Position numbers and translations under genes: made by a program. Positions 8,857 to 18,000 of a DNA stretch of 47,129 nt are shown piece by piece. The DNA lies in IMG/VR virus record IMGVR_UViG_3300042691_003166, positions 1-47,129 of that record; one strand, 5' to 3'. This stretch comes from a virus. Each line of letters opens with the position of its first letter. The stretch's first letter is position 1. The notes beneath the pieces are model-generated. The model did not search any database and had not been told where the DNA came from. It was given only the letters and a program-made list of their open reading frames with translations.

Positions 8857-9570
8857 ATGTCTGAAGAATTCTTGGGCACGACCAACGCCCAGACGGCAGA
8901 GACTAGCCAACCAGCAGTCGAAGCGCAGGTAAAGCAAGAAGGTAAGCCGGAGTACGGTGAGTTCCTTCAAGCGATTACCAACCCTGAAGGAAAGCCTAAG
9001 TACAGGACTGTAGCAGATGCCTTGATCGGTGCAGCTAAAGCGCAGGAGCATATCCAGCGAATTGAGGCTGAGAACGCTGAACTCAGGACGGTTGCTAAGA
9101 AGGTCGATACGATGGAACAACTCCTTCAACGCCTTGAACAAGGTAAGGGTTCCGACCAAGCCCCGATGCCGAAAGTCGAGGATCAGGAGCAGATCGTACT
9201 CTCCGTACTGGAGAAGCGAGAACAGGCTCTTCGTGAACGCCAGAATAGGGAACAAGTTCTTGAATCGCTTAAAGGGAAGTTTGGAGATAAAGTCCAGGAT
9301 GCTCTTCAAGCAAAAGCTAACGACCTTGGTCTTAGCGTAGCGGAACTTGGTGCCTTGGCTGCGCGCTCACCTAAAGCAGTTCTTGGTTATTTCGATACGA
9401 GGGCGGCAGCTCCTTCCGTACAAAGTACGGTAAACACGCAGGCTCTTTCTCCAAAGGCAACTGAGGTGAAGGCACCAGAGAACATCATGTGGGGCGCAAG
9501 CACCAAAGATGTTGTCGGGTTCTTCCGTCAGGTCAAGGAGGAAGTGAATAAGGAACTCGGACTAGCATAA
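8857..9570 (+). CDS. Capsid scaffolding protein
   Basis: The 237-residue product is acidic and Gln/Glu-rich. It has a central coiled-coil region (about residues 60-140, EAENAELRTVAKKVDTMEQL) and a helical C terminus (VVGFFRQVKEEVNKELGLA) like the capsid-binding tail of podovirus scaffolds. It precedes the major capsid gene by 12 bases. By analogy with T7 gp9, it would guide prohead assembly and leave before DNA packaging. No protease is seen nearby. The assignment rests on position, length and composition. Confidence 0.8.
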   Translation: MSEEFLGTTNAQTAETSQPAVEAQVKQEGKPEYGEFLQAITNPEGKPKYRTVADALIGAAKAQEHIQRIEAENAELRTVAKKVDTMEQLLQRLEQGKGSDQAPMPKVEDQEQIVLSVLEKREQALRERQNREQVLESLKGKFGDKVQDALQAKANDLGLSVAELGALAARSPKAVLGYFDTRAAAPSVQSTVNTQALSPKATEVKAPENIMWGASTKDVVGFFRQVKEEVNKELGLA

Positions 9571-9582
9571 TAGGAGACTACT

Positions 9583-10545
9583 ATGTCCAACTATACGCTG
9601 AATACCCCTTCGTTTATCGAAGCCCAGCAGTACAGTCAGTTCATCCTTCGCACCCTGCCGACTGCGATCCTTCCCCAAGGTTTTTATCGGGATGTATCGG
9701 ATTTCGGTGCGGGTTCGACGCTGAACATCAAAACTATCGGTACGGCCACGATTCAAGAAGTAGAAGAGGATTCGCCTCTTATCTATAACGCGATCGAAAC
9801 CGGCAACGTAACCCTGTCCATCACCGATTACATTGGCGATGCTTGGTACGTAACCGATATCCTTCGTCAGGATGGTTCGCAGATCGAGGCCCTGATGGCT
9901 GCACGCGCCCAAGAGGCAACCCGTGCAATCCAGCAGCGCTTTGAGAGCCGCTTCTATCAGGTGGCTTACAACGGTCAAACGGCTGCTAACCAGAACCTCG
10001 TCAACGGTTTCGCACACCGCCAGCGTGCTACGGGCACCAACTGGACGATGAGCGAGGACGATCTGATCTCGATGCGTCTTGCCTTCGATAAGGCCAACGT
10101 ACCGCAGTTCGGTCGTGTTGCTGTTGTTGATCCGGTTGTTGCTGCTACCTTCCAGAAGAAAGTAGTCATCACTTCGCAGCTTGATCGTCATCCGGCGTAC
10201 CAAGAAGTCATGATGAACGGCTTTGCTAACGAGCACCAGTTCGTTATGCGAATCCACGGCTGGGACATCTGGACCTCCAACCTGCTTCCGCAAGTAGCGG
10301 CTGGCACTTCGGTTGATGGTTCGGCATCCGCTTCCACCACTTGTGTTGCTAACCTGTTCATGTGCATTGCGGACGATAACTGCAAGCCCGTGATGAATGC
10401 CTGGCGCCAACAGCCCAAGGTAGAAGGTGAGCGTAACAAGGATCGGCAGCGTGATGAGTTCCTTACCACTGCTCGTTGGGGCATGGGTCTTCAGCGCAAG
10501 GACACCCTTGGCGTTGTTGTATCCGATGCCGTAAAGACGGCTTAA
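9583..10545 (+). CDS. Major capsid protein
   Basis: The 320-residue protein follows the scaffold gene and has a strong ribosome site (TAGGAGA). Its length fits an HK97-fold podovirus capsid protein, and codon use looks optimised with few rare codons. The N-terminal arm (SFIEAQQYSQFILRTLPTAI) precedes a long helix (ALMAARAQEATRAIQQRFES) that fits the spine helix of the fold. A C-terminal domain follows with LGVVVSDAVKTA at the end. The next gene is a decoration-like protein. Confidence 0.85.
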   Translation: MSNYTLNTPSFIEAQQYSQFILRTLPTAILPQGFYRDVSDFGAGSTLNIKTIGTATIQEVEEDSPLIYNAIETGNVTLSITDYIGDAWYVTDILRQDGSQIEALMAARAQEATRAIQQRFESRFYQVAYNGQTAANQNLVNGFAHRQRATGTNWTMSEDDLISMRLAFDKANVPQFGRVAVVDPVVAATFQKKVVITSQLDRHPAYQEVMMNGFANEHQFVMRIHGWDIWTSNLLPQVAAGTSVDGSASASTTCVANLFMCIADDNCKPVMNAWRQQPKVEGERNKDRQRDEFLTTARWGMGLQRKDTLGVVVSDAVKTA

Positions 10546-10560
10546 TAGGAGGAATGCACA

Positions 10561-11013
10561 ATGGCTAAAGAAAATAGCTCCGGTCTTGGCGTTAACACTC
10601 GCTATGGCGCTATCTCGATCCCCGATGGGGCTCGCGGTGCGCTGGGCGGGCACGAAGGTGCGTTGAACTATCTTGCGGTAGAGTTCTCTGCTGATAAGAT
10701 TAACAACGACTCCATCAACGCTCCCACTACGATTCTCTTCAATGCACTCCCGCTTCGGGCGTGGGTGGAAGTAGAAACGGCTCTCTCGCTCTCGGGTGCA
10801 GGCGCAGCACTCTCCTTTGGTCGTCAAGGGGCTCTCGGTACGGACAGTGCCGATATCTCCGGTACGGCTAAGGGTGTAGGCTTCGCTGTTGCCGCCCTCA
10901 AGGGTACGTTCTCGACGGGTATTACCGCTACGACTACGGTTGTAATCGGTGTAGCCGGCGGTTCGATCAACGAGGGCTCCGGTCGATTCGTTATTGAGTA
11001 CCTCAAAGTCTAA
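10561..11013 (+). CDS. Putative capsid decoration or minor head protein
   Basis: The 150-residue product is rich in Ala, Gly, Ser, Thr and Val, with alternating beta-strand pattern (TTTVVIGVAGGSINEGSGRF). It lacks charged helices. It has one of the strongest ribosome sites here (AGGAGGAAT) and sits between the capsid gene and a strong terminator, which suggests high expression. A decoration or head-fibre base protein fits best. No family was recognised with confidence. Confidence 0.6.
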   Translation: MAKENSSGLGVNTRYGAISIPDGARGALGGHEGALNYLAVEFSADKINNDSINAPTTILFNALPLRAWVEVETALSLSGAGAALSFGRQGALGTDSADISGTAKGVGFAVAALKGTFSTGITATTTVVIGVAGGSINEGSGRFVIEYLKV

Positions 11014-11030
11014 TAACGAGTAACCCATTA

Positions 11031-11069
11031 GGGGTGCGGCGGGAGTGATCCCTCCCACCCCTTTTTTAT
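11031..11069 (+). terminator. Rho-independent terminator after the capsid genes
   Basis: A GC-rich hairpin pairs GGGGTG and GGGAG on the left with CCCTCCC and CACCCC on the right around a short loop, followed by TTTTTT. It lies 17 bases after the decoration gene and just before the tail adaptor gene. It should partly separate high-level capsid expression from the tail and ejection genes downstream. Confidence 0.85.
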
Positions 11070-11082
11070 TTCAGGACATAAC

Positions 11083-11871
11083 ATGAAGCTAAGTCTGCTG
11101 GATATCGTACAGGACATCCTGAATGAGATGGATGGCGATACTATTAACTCGATTGACGATACGGTAGAAGCCCAGCAAGTAGCCCAGATTGTAAAGACTA
11201 CGTACCTTGAGATGATGGCTAACCGCAACTGGCCGCATCTGCAAACAGGATTCAGTTGCACATCTTTTACCGATGTAGATTATCCGACCTCTTTGGCTCT
11301 TCCTGAGAACATCAAGGAACTGCGCTGGATCAAGTACAACAAGCGCACGAGTACGGACGCCAAGGATAAGTGGGATGAACTCTCGTACCTCCAGCCAGAG
11401 GATTTCTTTACGCACTGTGCAGGTAGGGATTCCTCTGCCAGCAACGTACAGGTTGTGGATGTCTCTGGCGTTAAACTAAACATTCGTAATGACGTTGCTC
11501 CAACGTACTGGACTACCTTCGATGACTCCGCCCTCATCTTGGATTCTTGGGATAGCGCAGTGGATTCAGTGCTACAAACAGGAAAGAATTCTTGTTGGGG
11601 CATTAAGAATCCTCAGTGGTCTGGCTTGGATAACAGCGTGCCTGATCTTCCCGCTGAGGCTTTTCCTGCGCTCCTTGAAGAAGCGAAGAGCACTGCTTTC
11701 TATACGCTTCGTCAGGCTGCAAATGAGAAGGCTGAACAGAAGGCTTCGCGCCAGCATCGATGGCTTTCTCGTAGAGCATGGAGAGCTAAGGGCGGTATTC
11801 GTCTGCCTAACTACGGTCGGAGAAAGGCTTTCTCTGGCTATGAAAAGAACCCACTCTTGGATAAAGGATAA
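11083..11871 (+). CDS. Head-tail adaptor / tail tubular protein A-like (T7 gp11 position)
   Basis: The 262-residue protein begins with a helical region (LLDIVQDILNEMDGDTINSI) followed by VAQIVKTTYLEMMANRNWPH, a pattern typical of podovirus gp11/gp4-type adaptors that dock under the portal. The C-terminal part contains ALLEEAKSTAFYTLRQAANE, another helix, and a basic tail. It is the first gene after the capsid terminator and lies just before the gp12-like nozzle gene, as in T7. AGGA lies upstream of the ATG. Confidence 0.8.
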   Translation: MKLSLLDIVQDILNEMDGDTINSIDDTVEAQQVAQIVKTTYLEMMANRNWPHLQTGFSCTSFTDVDYPTSLALPENIKELRWIKYNKRTSTDAKDKWDELSYLQPEDFFTHCAGRDSSASNVQVVDVSGVKLNIRNDVAPTYWTTFDDSALILDSWDSAVDSVLQTGKNSCWGIKNPQWSGLDNSVPDLPAEAFPALLEEAKSTAFYTLRQAANEKAEQKASRQHRWLSRRAWRAKGGIRLPNYGRRKAFSGYEKNPLLDKG

Positions 11872-11873
11872 AC

Positions 11874-12086
11874 ATGGAAGTAGTGCCTAGTGGAATTTAC
11901 TGGATAGTCAAGAATACTCGTGGGCCTGTGCCTAAAGTACTGGATGGTGATTGGGTATCCAAGGCTAAGGCTGAAGAAGCAGTTCGTATGTTTCAGAAGC
12001 AAGTTCAGAGTCGAGCAGTTAACGTAAGTCAACGTAGCAGAGAACGGAGAGAACGTGCGAGCGAGAACGCAACGGCAGCCGGTTGA
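11874..12086 (+). CDS. Hypothetical small basic protein between tail genes
   Basis: The 70-residue product starts three bases after the adaptor stop. It has a short beta-like N-terminal half (GIYWIVKNTRGPVPKVLDG) and a basic, coiled C-terminal half rich in Arg and Glu. Its last 32 bases overlap the start of the nozzle gene in another frame. No family is recognised. It may be a tail assembly factor. Confidence 0.55.
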   Translation: MEVVPSGIYWIVKNTRGPVPKVLDGDWVSKAKAEEAVRMFQKQVQSRAVNVSQRSRERRERASENATAAG

Positions 12087-14274
12087 AGCGAACCAGTGGG
12101 TCAAGGGACTGATTACAGAGGCATCCCCTCTTAACTTCCCTGAAGGATCCTCTGTTGACGAAGAGAACTTTATCCTTGACAGGAATGGTTCTCGTGCTCG
12201 TCGTCTTGGTATGGACTACGAGTCCCAGTACTCTTTGGTTAATCTGGCAATTACCGCTACTGCAACTACGTGCGCTGTACAGAACTATTTGTGGGAGAAC
12301 GTAGGCCAGGATCCTGAAGCTAATTACTTGGTGCATCAGTTCGGCAACAAGCTGTACGTATTCGATGCGGATACTACCGCTGTCTCCAGTAACATTCTCT
12401 TTGGTGGCGCTATCTCTCTGACAGCTACTGTTCGAGAGCGATTCTCATTTGCCAGTATCCAAGGTAACTTGATTGTTGCTGTAGGCGATCAAGCCCTCCG
12501 AGTAATCCAACCCGTAAGCAGTACTTACACGTTGACCTTTACTCGCTTGAAGGTACGTGACTTCTGGGGTGTGGATGACGGCTTTGCTACGGATGAGCGC
12601 ACTAGCACTCTGACGGATCTGCACGCTTACAATCTGTACAATCAGGGCTGGCCTCCTGAGTTCTTCTGCTCTGCTGATCCAGAGAATCCCAGTACCATGA
12701 ACAACGGTACAGTAGAGGATCCCGTAGAGCGCACGTTTACTTCCTTGGGAGTATATCCCAGCAATGCGGATGTGATGGTATCCGCAATGACGTTCCTCCA
12801 GAATGGACGTAAGGCTTACTACCCGCATGCTCTGGATAACATTGTGGCAGGCAATACTCCTGCTGCTTCAGGGCATTACATCATCGATCTCTTTGATCGC
12901 AGTCAGGGCCGTAAGGATACTTACGATGAAGATGTTGCTTCCGGTTGGTCTGCTCGCAGGAACTACAAGACTTCCATCCCAACGGATCAATCCACAGGAG
13001 GCATCAAGGCTGTTGCTGCGTATGCTGGCAGGATCTTCTTTGCTTGCTCTCCTGGCGAAACAGGTGGAGATTCCAAAAGCCCCAAGGTAGGAACCTTCGT
13101 ACTGTTCTCGCAGCTTGTGGATAACCTGACGGATCTGGAGGCTTGTTACCAAGAGGCTGATCCTACCGCAGAGGACATAAGCGATCTAATTGACACAGAT
13201 GGCGGTTACTTGCAATTGCCCGATGCTGTCAACATCAAGGCACTCATTCCGTTCAAGTCATCCTTGCTTGTCTTTGCCGATAACGGTGTATGGGCTATTG
13301 CTGGCGGTGATCGAGGCTTTACTGCTACGGAGTACCAGTCCCAGTTCCTGACCAACAACGGTGCAATTGCGGCTGAGAGTATTATCGTAACAACGGATGC
13401 TGTGCTGTACTGGAGCCGTAACGGTATCTTTGCTCTTGGTATGGGACAAGGTGGAATTGAGATTCAGTCCTTGACGGAATTCACTATTCAGACTTTGTAC
13501 AATGCCATTCCGTACAGCTCTAAGAAGTACGCAGTGGGGTACTTCGATGACGTATCCCAGCGTTGCCGTTGGCTGTACAGAGCAGTAGAGAATAGATTCC
13601 TGTACCGGCACAGGTACACGCACGAACTGATTCTGGATCTCTCCATGCCAGCGTGGAGTAGGTTCACGTTCAAGGATGCTGGCTCTCGTAGTCCTCTGGT
13701 AACGGGGTACATTCCTGTTCCTGTGCAATCCAGAAGCCTCGCTAATTCGGACTTCAAGTACAGCACAATGCGATCGGATACATCCGGTACGTACCTGATG
13801 ACTGCATCGTATTTCAAGGACAATACTTTCAAGGACTGGTATACTGGTGCTAGCGGTACGGATGCTGCGGCTTATCTTGTTACGGGGTACATCACTGGCG
13901 GAGATAGTGCCAGAAAGAAGTACGCTCCGTACCTGACTGTTCACTGTAACCGTACTGAGACTAATTGGACTGACGAAGGCTCAGGTACGCTTACTCTCTC
14001 TGCTCCTTCTAGTTGCTTGATTCAAGCTCAGTGGGAATGGTGTACCTCTGAGGATGCTGGTCGATGGGGCCAGCAGTTCCAGGCGTACCGATACAGGCAG
14101 AACTTTATTCCTTCTAGCGCAGGAAGTCTGAGCTACGGGTACTCTGTGATTACCACTCGGAATAAGATCCGGGGTAATGGCAGGGCACTCTCGTTCAAGT
14201 TCGCTACGGAAGCAGGCAAGGATCTCCAATTGCTTGGATGGAATATTGAGATGGGAGCTAACAAAGAACCATGA
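12055..14274 (+). CDS. Tail nozzle / tail tubular protein B-like (T7 gp12 family)
   Basis: The 739-residue protein has the expected length and place for a T7 gp12-like nozzle. The N terminus (WVKGLITEASPLNFPEGSSV) followed by NGSRARRLGMDYE is characteristic of this family: the 'G..TE.SPLNFP..S..DE.N..L...G.R..R.G' pattern. The rest is predicted beta-rich, consistent with the beta-propeller of gp12. The GTG start at 12055 is supported by GGAG five bases upstream. It would form the distal tail tube and carry fibres and spikes. Confidence 0.9.
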   Translation: MRARTQRQPVEANQWVKGLITEASPLNFPEGSSVDEENFILDRNGSRARRLGMDYESQYSLVNLAITATATTCAVQNYLWENVGQDPEANYLVHQFGNKLYVFDADTTAVSSNILFGGAISLTATVRERFSFASIQGNLIVAVGDQALRVIQPVSSTYTLTFTRLKVRDFWGVDDGFATDERTSTLTDLHAYNLYNQGWPPEFFCSADPENPSTMNNGTVEDPVERTFTSLGVYPSNADVMVSAMTFLQNGRKAYYPHALDNIVAGNTPAASGHYIIDLFDRSQGRKDTYDEDVASGWSARRNYKTSIPTDQSTGGIKAVAAYAGRIFFACSPGETGGDSKSPKVGTFVLFSQLVDNLTDLEACYQEADPTAEDISDLIDTDGGYLQLPDAVNIKALIPFKSSLLVFADNGVWAIAGGDRGFTATEYQSQFLTNNGAIAAESIIVTTDAVLYWSRNGIFALGMGQGGIEIQSLTEFTIQTLYNAIPYSSKKYAVGYFDDVSQRCRWLYRAVENRFLYRHRYTHELILDLSMPAWSRFTFKDAGSRSPLVTGYIPVPVQSRSLANSDFKYSTMRSDTSGTYLMTASYFKDNTFKDWYTGASGTDAAAYLVTGYITGGDSARKKYAPYLTVHCNRTETNWTDEGSGTLTLSAPSSCLIQAQWEWCTSEDAGRWGQQFQAYRYRQNFIPSSAGSLSYGYSVITTRNKIRGNGRALSFKFATEAGKDLQLLGWNIEMGANKEP

Positions 14275-14561
14275 TGACGGTACTGGATGAGAATCTGTAC
14301 TGGAGGATATCAGGAGATCGCGCTCCTTCGGGAGAAGTTATCCTGCACTGCACGGTAAAAAAGTGGACGCACTCAATCTATAAGGCGCTCATGGCTACTG
14401 TGTGCCAGTTGCAGATGCAAATCAAGGAAGTGCTGTACGCTCCTTGGATTAGCGAGAAACAAGAGAAGTTCCTTTGCATGATGGGGTTCTACCCTACGGA
14501 TAAGTTCATGCTGGGAGTCGATGGTAATACGTATCAACTGTTCAGGTTCGAGGTGCATTAA
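14271..14561 (+). CDS. Small protein in T7 gp13 position
   Basis: The 96-residue product begins at overlapping ATGATG codons inside the nozzle stop. It has KFLCMMGFYPTDKFMLGVDGNTYQLFRFE near the C terminus in pattern terms similar to T7 gp13 (a GNAT-like small virion-assembly protein whose tail has an aromatic Q-L-F motif). Similarity is weak and the call depends largely on order: nozzle, this gene, then three ejection proteins. Confidence 0.45.
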   Translation: MMTVLDENLYWRISGDRAPSGEVILHCTVKKWTHSIYKALMATVCQLQMQIKEVLYAPWISEKQEKFLCMMGFYPTDKFMLGVDGNTYQLFRFEVH

Positions 14562-15002
14562 ATGGGTATTGAAGCGGCTATTATTACAGCACTGGTAGCG
14601 CAAACAGGCTCTCAAATTATGGCTGCTAAAGAAGCCAAAGAGGCTGCTCAACAACAGCGTAAAGCCCAGAAGGTAGAGACTGCTATCCAAATGGAGCAGA
14701 ACAAGAAGAACGCTGTACAAGCTATGCGAGAGGCGCGTATCCGCTCCGCTATGGTACAGCAATCTGCTGTGTCTACTGGCGCTACAGGAAGCGGGCAAGC
14801 TGGAGCAATGGGAAGCATTCGTAGCCAAGCCGGTGCTGCTATTGGCTTCCAAGGTATGCAGCAGCAGGCAGCACTCAATCAATCCCAGTTCCTTGCTAAC
14901 GCTTCTAGGGCACAGAGTCGAGCAGGTCAGTTCGGCGCTGCTGCGGATATCTTTGGTAACCTCGCCTCATTTGGTCTTAATGCTTCGCAAGGCAAAGCGT
15001 AA
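14562..15002 (+). CDS. Internal virion (ejection) protein, T7 gp14-like
   Basis: The 146-residue product starts with a hydrophobic stretch (MGIEAAIITALVAQTGSQI). It continues as an Ala/Gln/Met-rich helix with a long charged coil (about 25-70) and a Gly-rich C-terminal half. This layout matches T7 gp14, which is ejected first and inserts in the outer membrane. Its TAA overlaps the next ATG (TAATG). Assigned from composition and position. Confidence 0.7.
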   Translation: MGIEAAIITALVAQTGSQIMAAKEAKEAAQQQRKAQKVETAIQMEQNKKNAVQAMREARIRSAMVQQSAVSTGATGSGQAGAMGSIRSQAGAAIGFQGMQQQAALNQSQFLANASRAQSRAGQFGAAADIFGNLASFGLNASQGKA

Positions 15003-18000
15003 TGCAAATAACTCCGACGTACTCTATTAAGCCTCCTGTCCAAGAGCAACCCCTGTATTCTCCGGATCAACTGGAGTCCTTGGCGTTACAGTTCAGCATG
15101 GCACAGGGAAGCGTCTCTCAAGATCAAATGAATCTTAACAGGACGCGCTTGTCTTTTGGCGATGAGCAAAGAATGCGAACAGAGTTACAATTAAAATCAG
15201 AGCAGGAAAGCAAAGGAATTGCTGCAAGTACTCTGGATTCTGCTCTTGCGAGCGGGAACGTAGACCTCGCCCAGCAAGTAGTAACTCAAGGTATTCCTAA
15301 AGAAACCAACATGGTGATGGAGAACTATGCTGCGGATTTTGCAGCAACTATAAAGGATTCAGATCCGGCAGAAGTAGTTCGTCCTGAAGACATAGGCTCT
15401 GACATTAGAAAGAATGCGCGTCTGTTGCGATTAAACAACGCATTTAACGAAATAACAAGGGAGTTAGAAACCAAGTACGTACCAAAAGATCAAGCTGATA
15501 TTCAGCCATTGGCTGTTGGTCCTCAAGGAGAACCCATATACACAGACGTAGCAATGTATCGACAAACAATCGATTTGCTGAAAACGTTTGTTAACAGTAT
15601 TTATGCTGGCGCAAAGAGCGGTGTTAGTACATTCTTCTTTTTCCCTGGAACTAAGAGTGAAGTAAATGCGGATCAGTTGTGGGATCCTGCCATAAGCGAT
15701 GAAGAATTCGGCAAAAGACTTAATACTCTTATGCAGGGTATTCGGGATTCTTTTCTTGATAAAGGCGCACTGGATAATCCACTGCAAGCAATGTCAATGC
15801 TTAGGGATATGATCTCTACTAGCCAGCTTGATAAGCCTGAGTTTCAGGAGTTGCTTGCAATAAAAGGGGTAATTGACGAGCAAGGGCAAGTCCAAGAAAA
15901 CATCCTTGGAAAGAGTTTTGATCCGGCAAGTACAGTAGATCAAGTTTTCTCCAACAAGACATTCCAGAACTTCATAGATAATCCTTTGTTTGATATTCCT
16001 CTGGCGCTATCCAGCATTGATCTAATTAAAGCAACCATGGGTAGCACAACTGCTGGTCGTTTGCTTGCCAATCAAATACAGGGCGGGAAAGTCACTGCCC
16101 AGAACTTTCGCTACCGTACCCAAATGAATTATCCCGGCGGGATACAGAATCCTGAATTGCTTTCTATTGTTCAAAGAGAGATGGTAGAACCGCTTGCAGA
16201 AGGACTAGAGAAAGCAGTAGATCCTTTGCGTATAAAAGGCAGCGCTGCACAAATATCAGCAGAGCAACAAAGGATTCAACGAACAGAGTTCCCCGGTAAG
16301 AACCTGGCTTACTTTGAACACGTTGTAGAAGGGCCAAACCAATTCATGGCTGTTAACATTCAGTCAAGGGCAGGCATTCCTTTCTATACAGAACAAAGTG
16401 CTAGGCAGGCAGGTAATGCTCAAGGTCTTTCTAATTTCAAAGTAATCCCTAATGCTAGAGGAAATGGCTGGCTTATCCAGATACGTCGCGGTATTGATGA
16501 ATCCGGATGGATGGATACAACAATAACTAAAGATGCCAACTGGATCGATAATCTTTTTGGTATCGGTAAGTACGCTTGGAGTCCAAAGAGAACCAGTACT
16601 AAATCTCAACTGCGCGGAGCAACAAGTGCTGCTCTGGAAACATCCGAGTACGCTAAGAATTACAGCAGGTTGTACAAGTTCTGGGAAGCACTTGGAGGCG
16701 ATGAGTTAGATAAAGTGCAGGAGTTGATGCTAAAAGGTATGCGTACTCCTAACCCTAGTGATCCTACTGGAAGAACACTGGGTAAGTGGTTTGATGAAAC
16801 CGAAATAGATCAGCACTACATTAGCGTGTACGGCAGACAAGCATCTCTTGAGGAGAAGTCAGCTTACTATGCGTACAGGGCGTCGTACGATCTTGACTAC
16901 GAGCTTATGAATAAAAGGCAGTACGACAATGCAGCAGCGGCTGGATTAAGCCATTACACCGTTGATGATATTGCAGGTATCGATGACTTCCTTCTTGCCC
17001 GAGCGGTAGATAACCGAACGGCTATTTCAGAAAATGCAAGATTTGTTCTATCAAACGGAATGGTGGTTGATAAAGCAGGAGCCGCCACTGAATTAGCGGA
17101 TAAAACAAATACTGTACTGCGACTGCACGGTAGGATGGATTATGCAGGACAAGAAGTAACACACATCATCCAGAAGTACAGCAAAGTAAAATCCAGCGGG
17201 CTTAATCCGTACGTGCTTGGTTACACGGAGGGTGGTGCGCGCAGGTACGCAGAAAAGTGGCTAGTAAAACAAGAGATGGGGGATGTTAGTCCTTCTGTCC
17301 ATGCGATATTCCCCAGCGAAGCTCATGCGATGAAGTACGCAGAGCAAATGACGCAGATCCAAGCAAAGTACAATGATTACCAGAGAGCAATTACCAGACT
17401 AGGGGCTAATGCTAACCAGGTGCAGTTGAATGCTCTTCGTAGGCAATACGATGCTGACATTCACAATATCCATGACGGATACACGCTACAAAGAGTTCAG
17501 CAAGAAATTGCTAACGGTAAGTTCAGTAGGGACGGTAAGTTCAACTCTGTGTTCGACAGAGAGGATCTTCCAATGAAAGGGATTGCAGAGAACGAACAAG
17601 TCTTGCAATTGAACCAGCACAAAGGAAAACTGTATTACTCCAAACGAGGAGAGCATCTGACAGACGGTTACGTTGGTAACTACGCTGAACTGGTTCCTCC
17701 TTTTGAAGCATTGGCGCAGCAGATGACACACGCTAGTCGGATGGCTGGCTACAGCAATTTCGCCATCAAAGAAGTTAATTCCTGGATGGCTAAGTACGGG
17801 AAATGGCTGCGTCTTGATAATCCTAATGTCCGATTCCCCGCACCAGAACAGTTGTTTAGGGATGGGGTGTGGATCAAGAATCCTGAAGGAATATCAGAGA
17901 ACGTACTTCAAGTAGCACAAGCACAAAGGATGCACATCCTTCGGGAACTGAGGCACCCTGATGCTCTTGGTGCGAAGGTTATGGAGAAGAAGCTCTCGCT

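Noticed and set aside
9562-11058. A 498-codon open frame on the minus strand opposite the scaffold, capsid and decoration genes
   Set aside because: It mirrors strongly biased codons of highly expressed sense genes, has no recognisable domain or ribosome site, and its protein is low-complexity in Arg, Ser and Thr.
13258-13944. A 228-codon minus-strand frame opposite the nozzle gene
   Set aside because: Product shows no domain and follows from GTAC-rich sense codons; the plus-strand gp12-like gene is secure.
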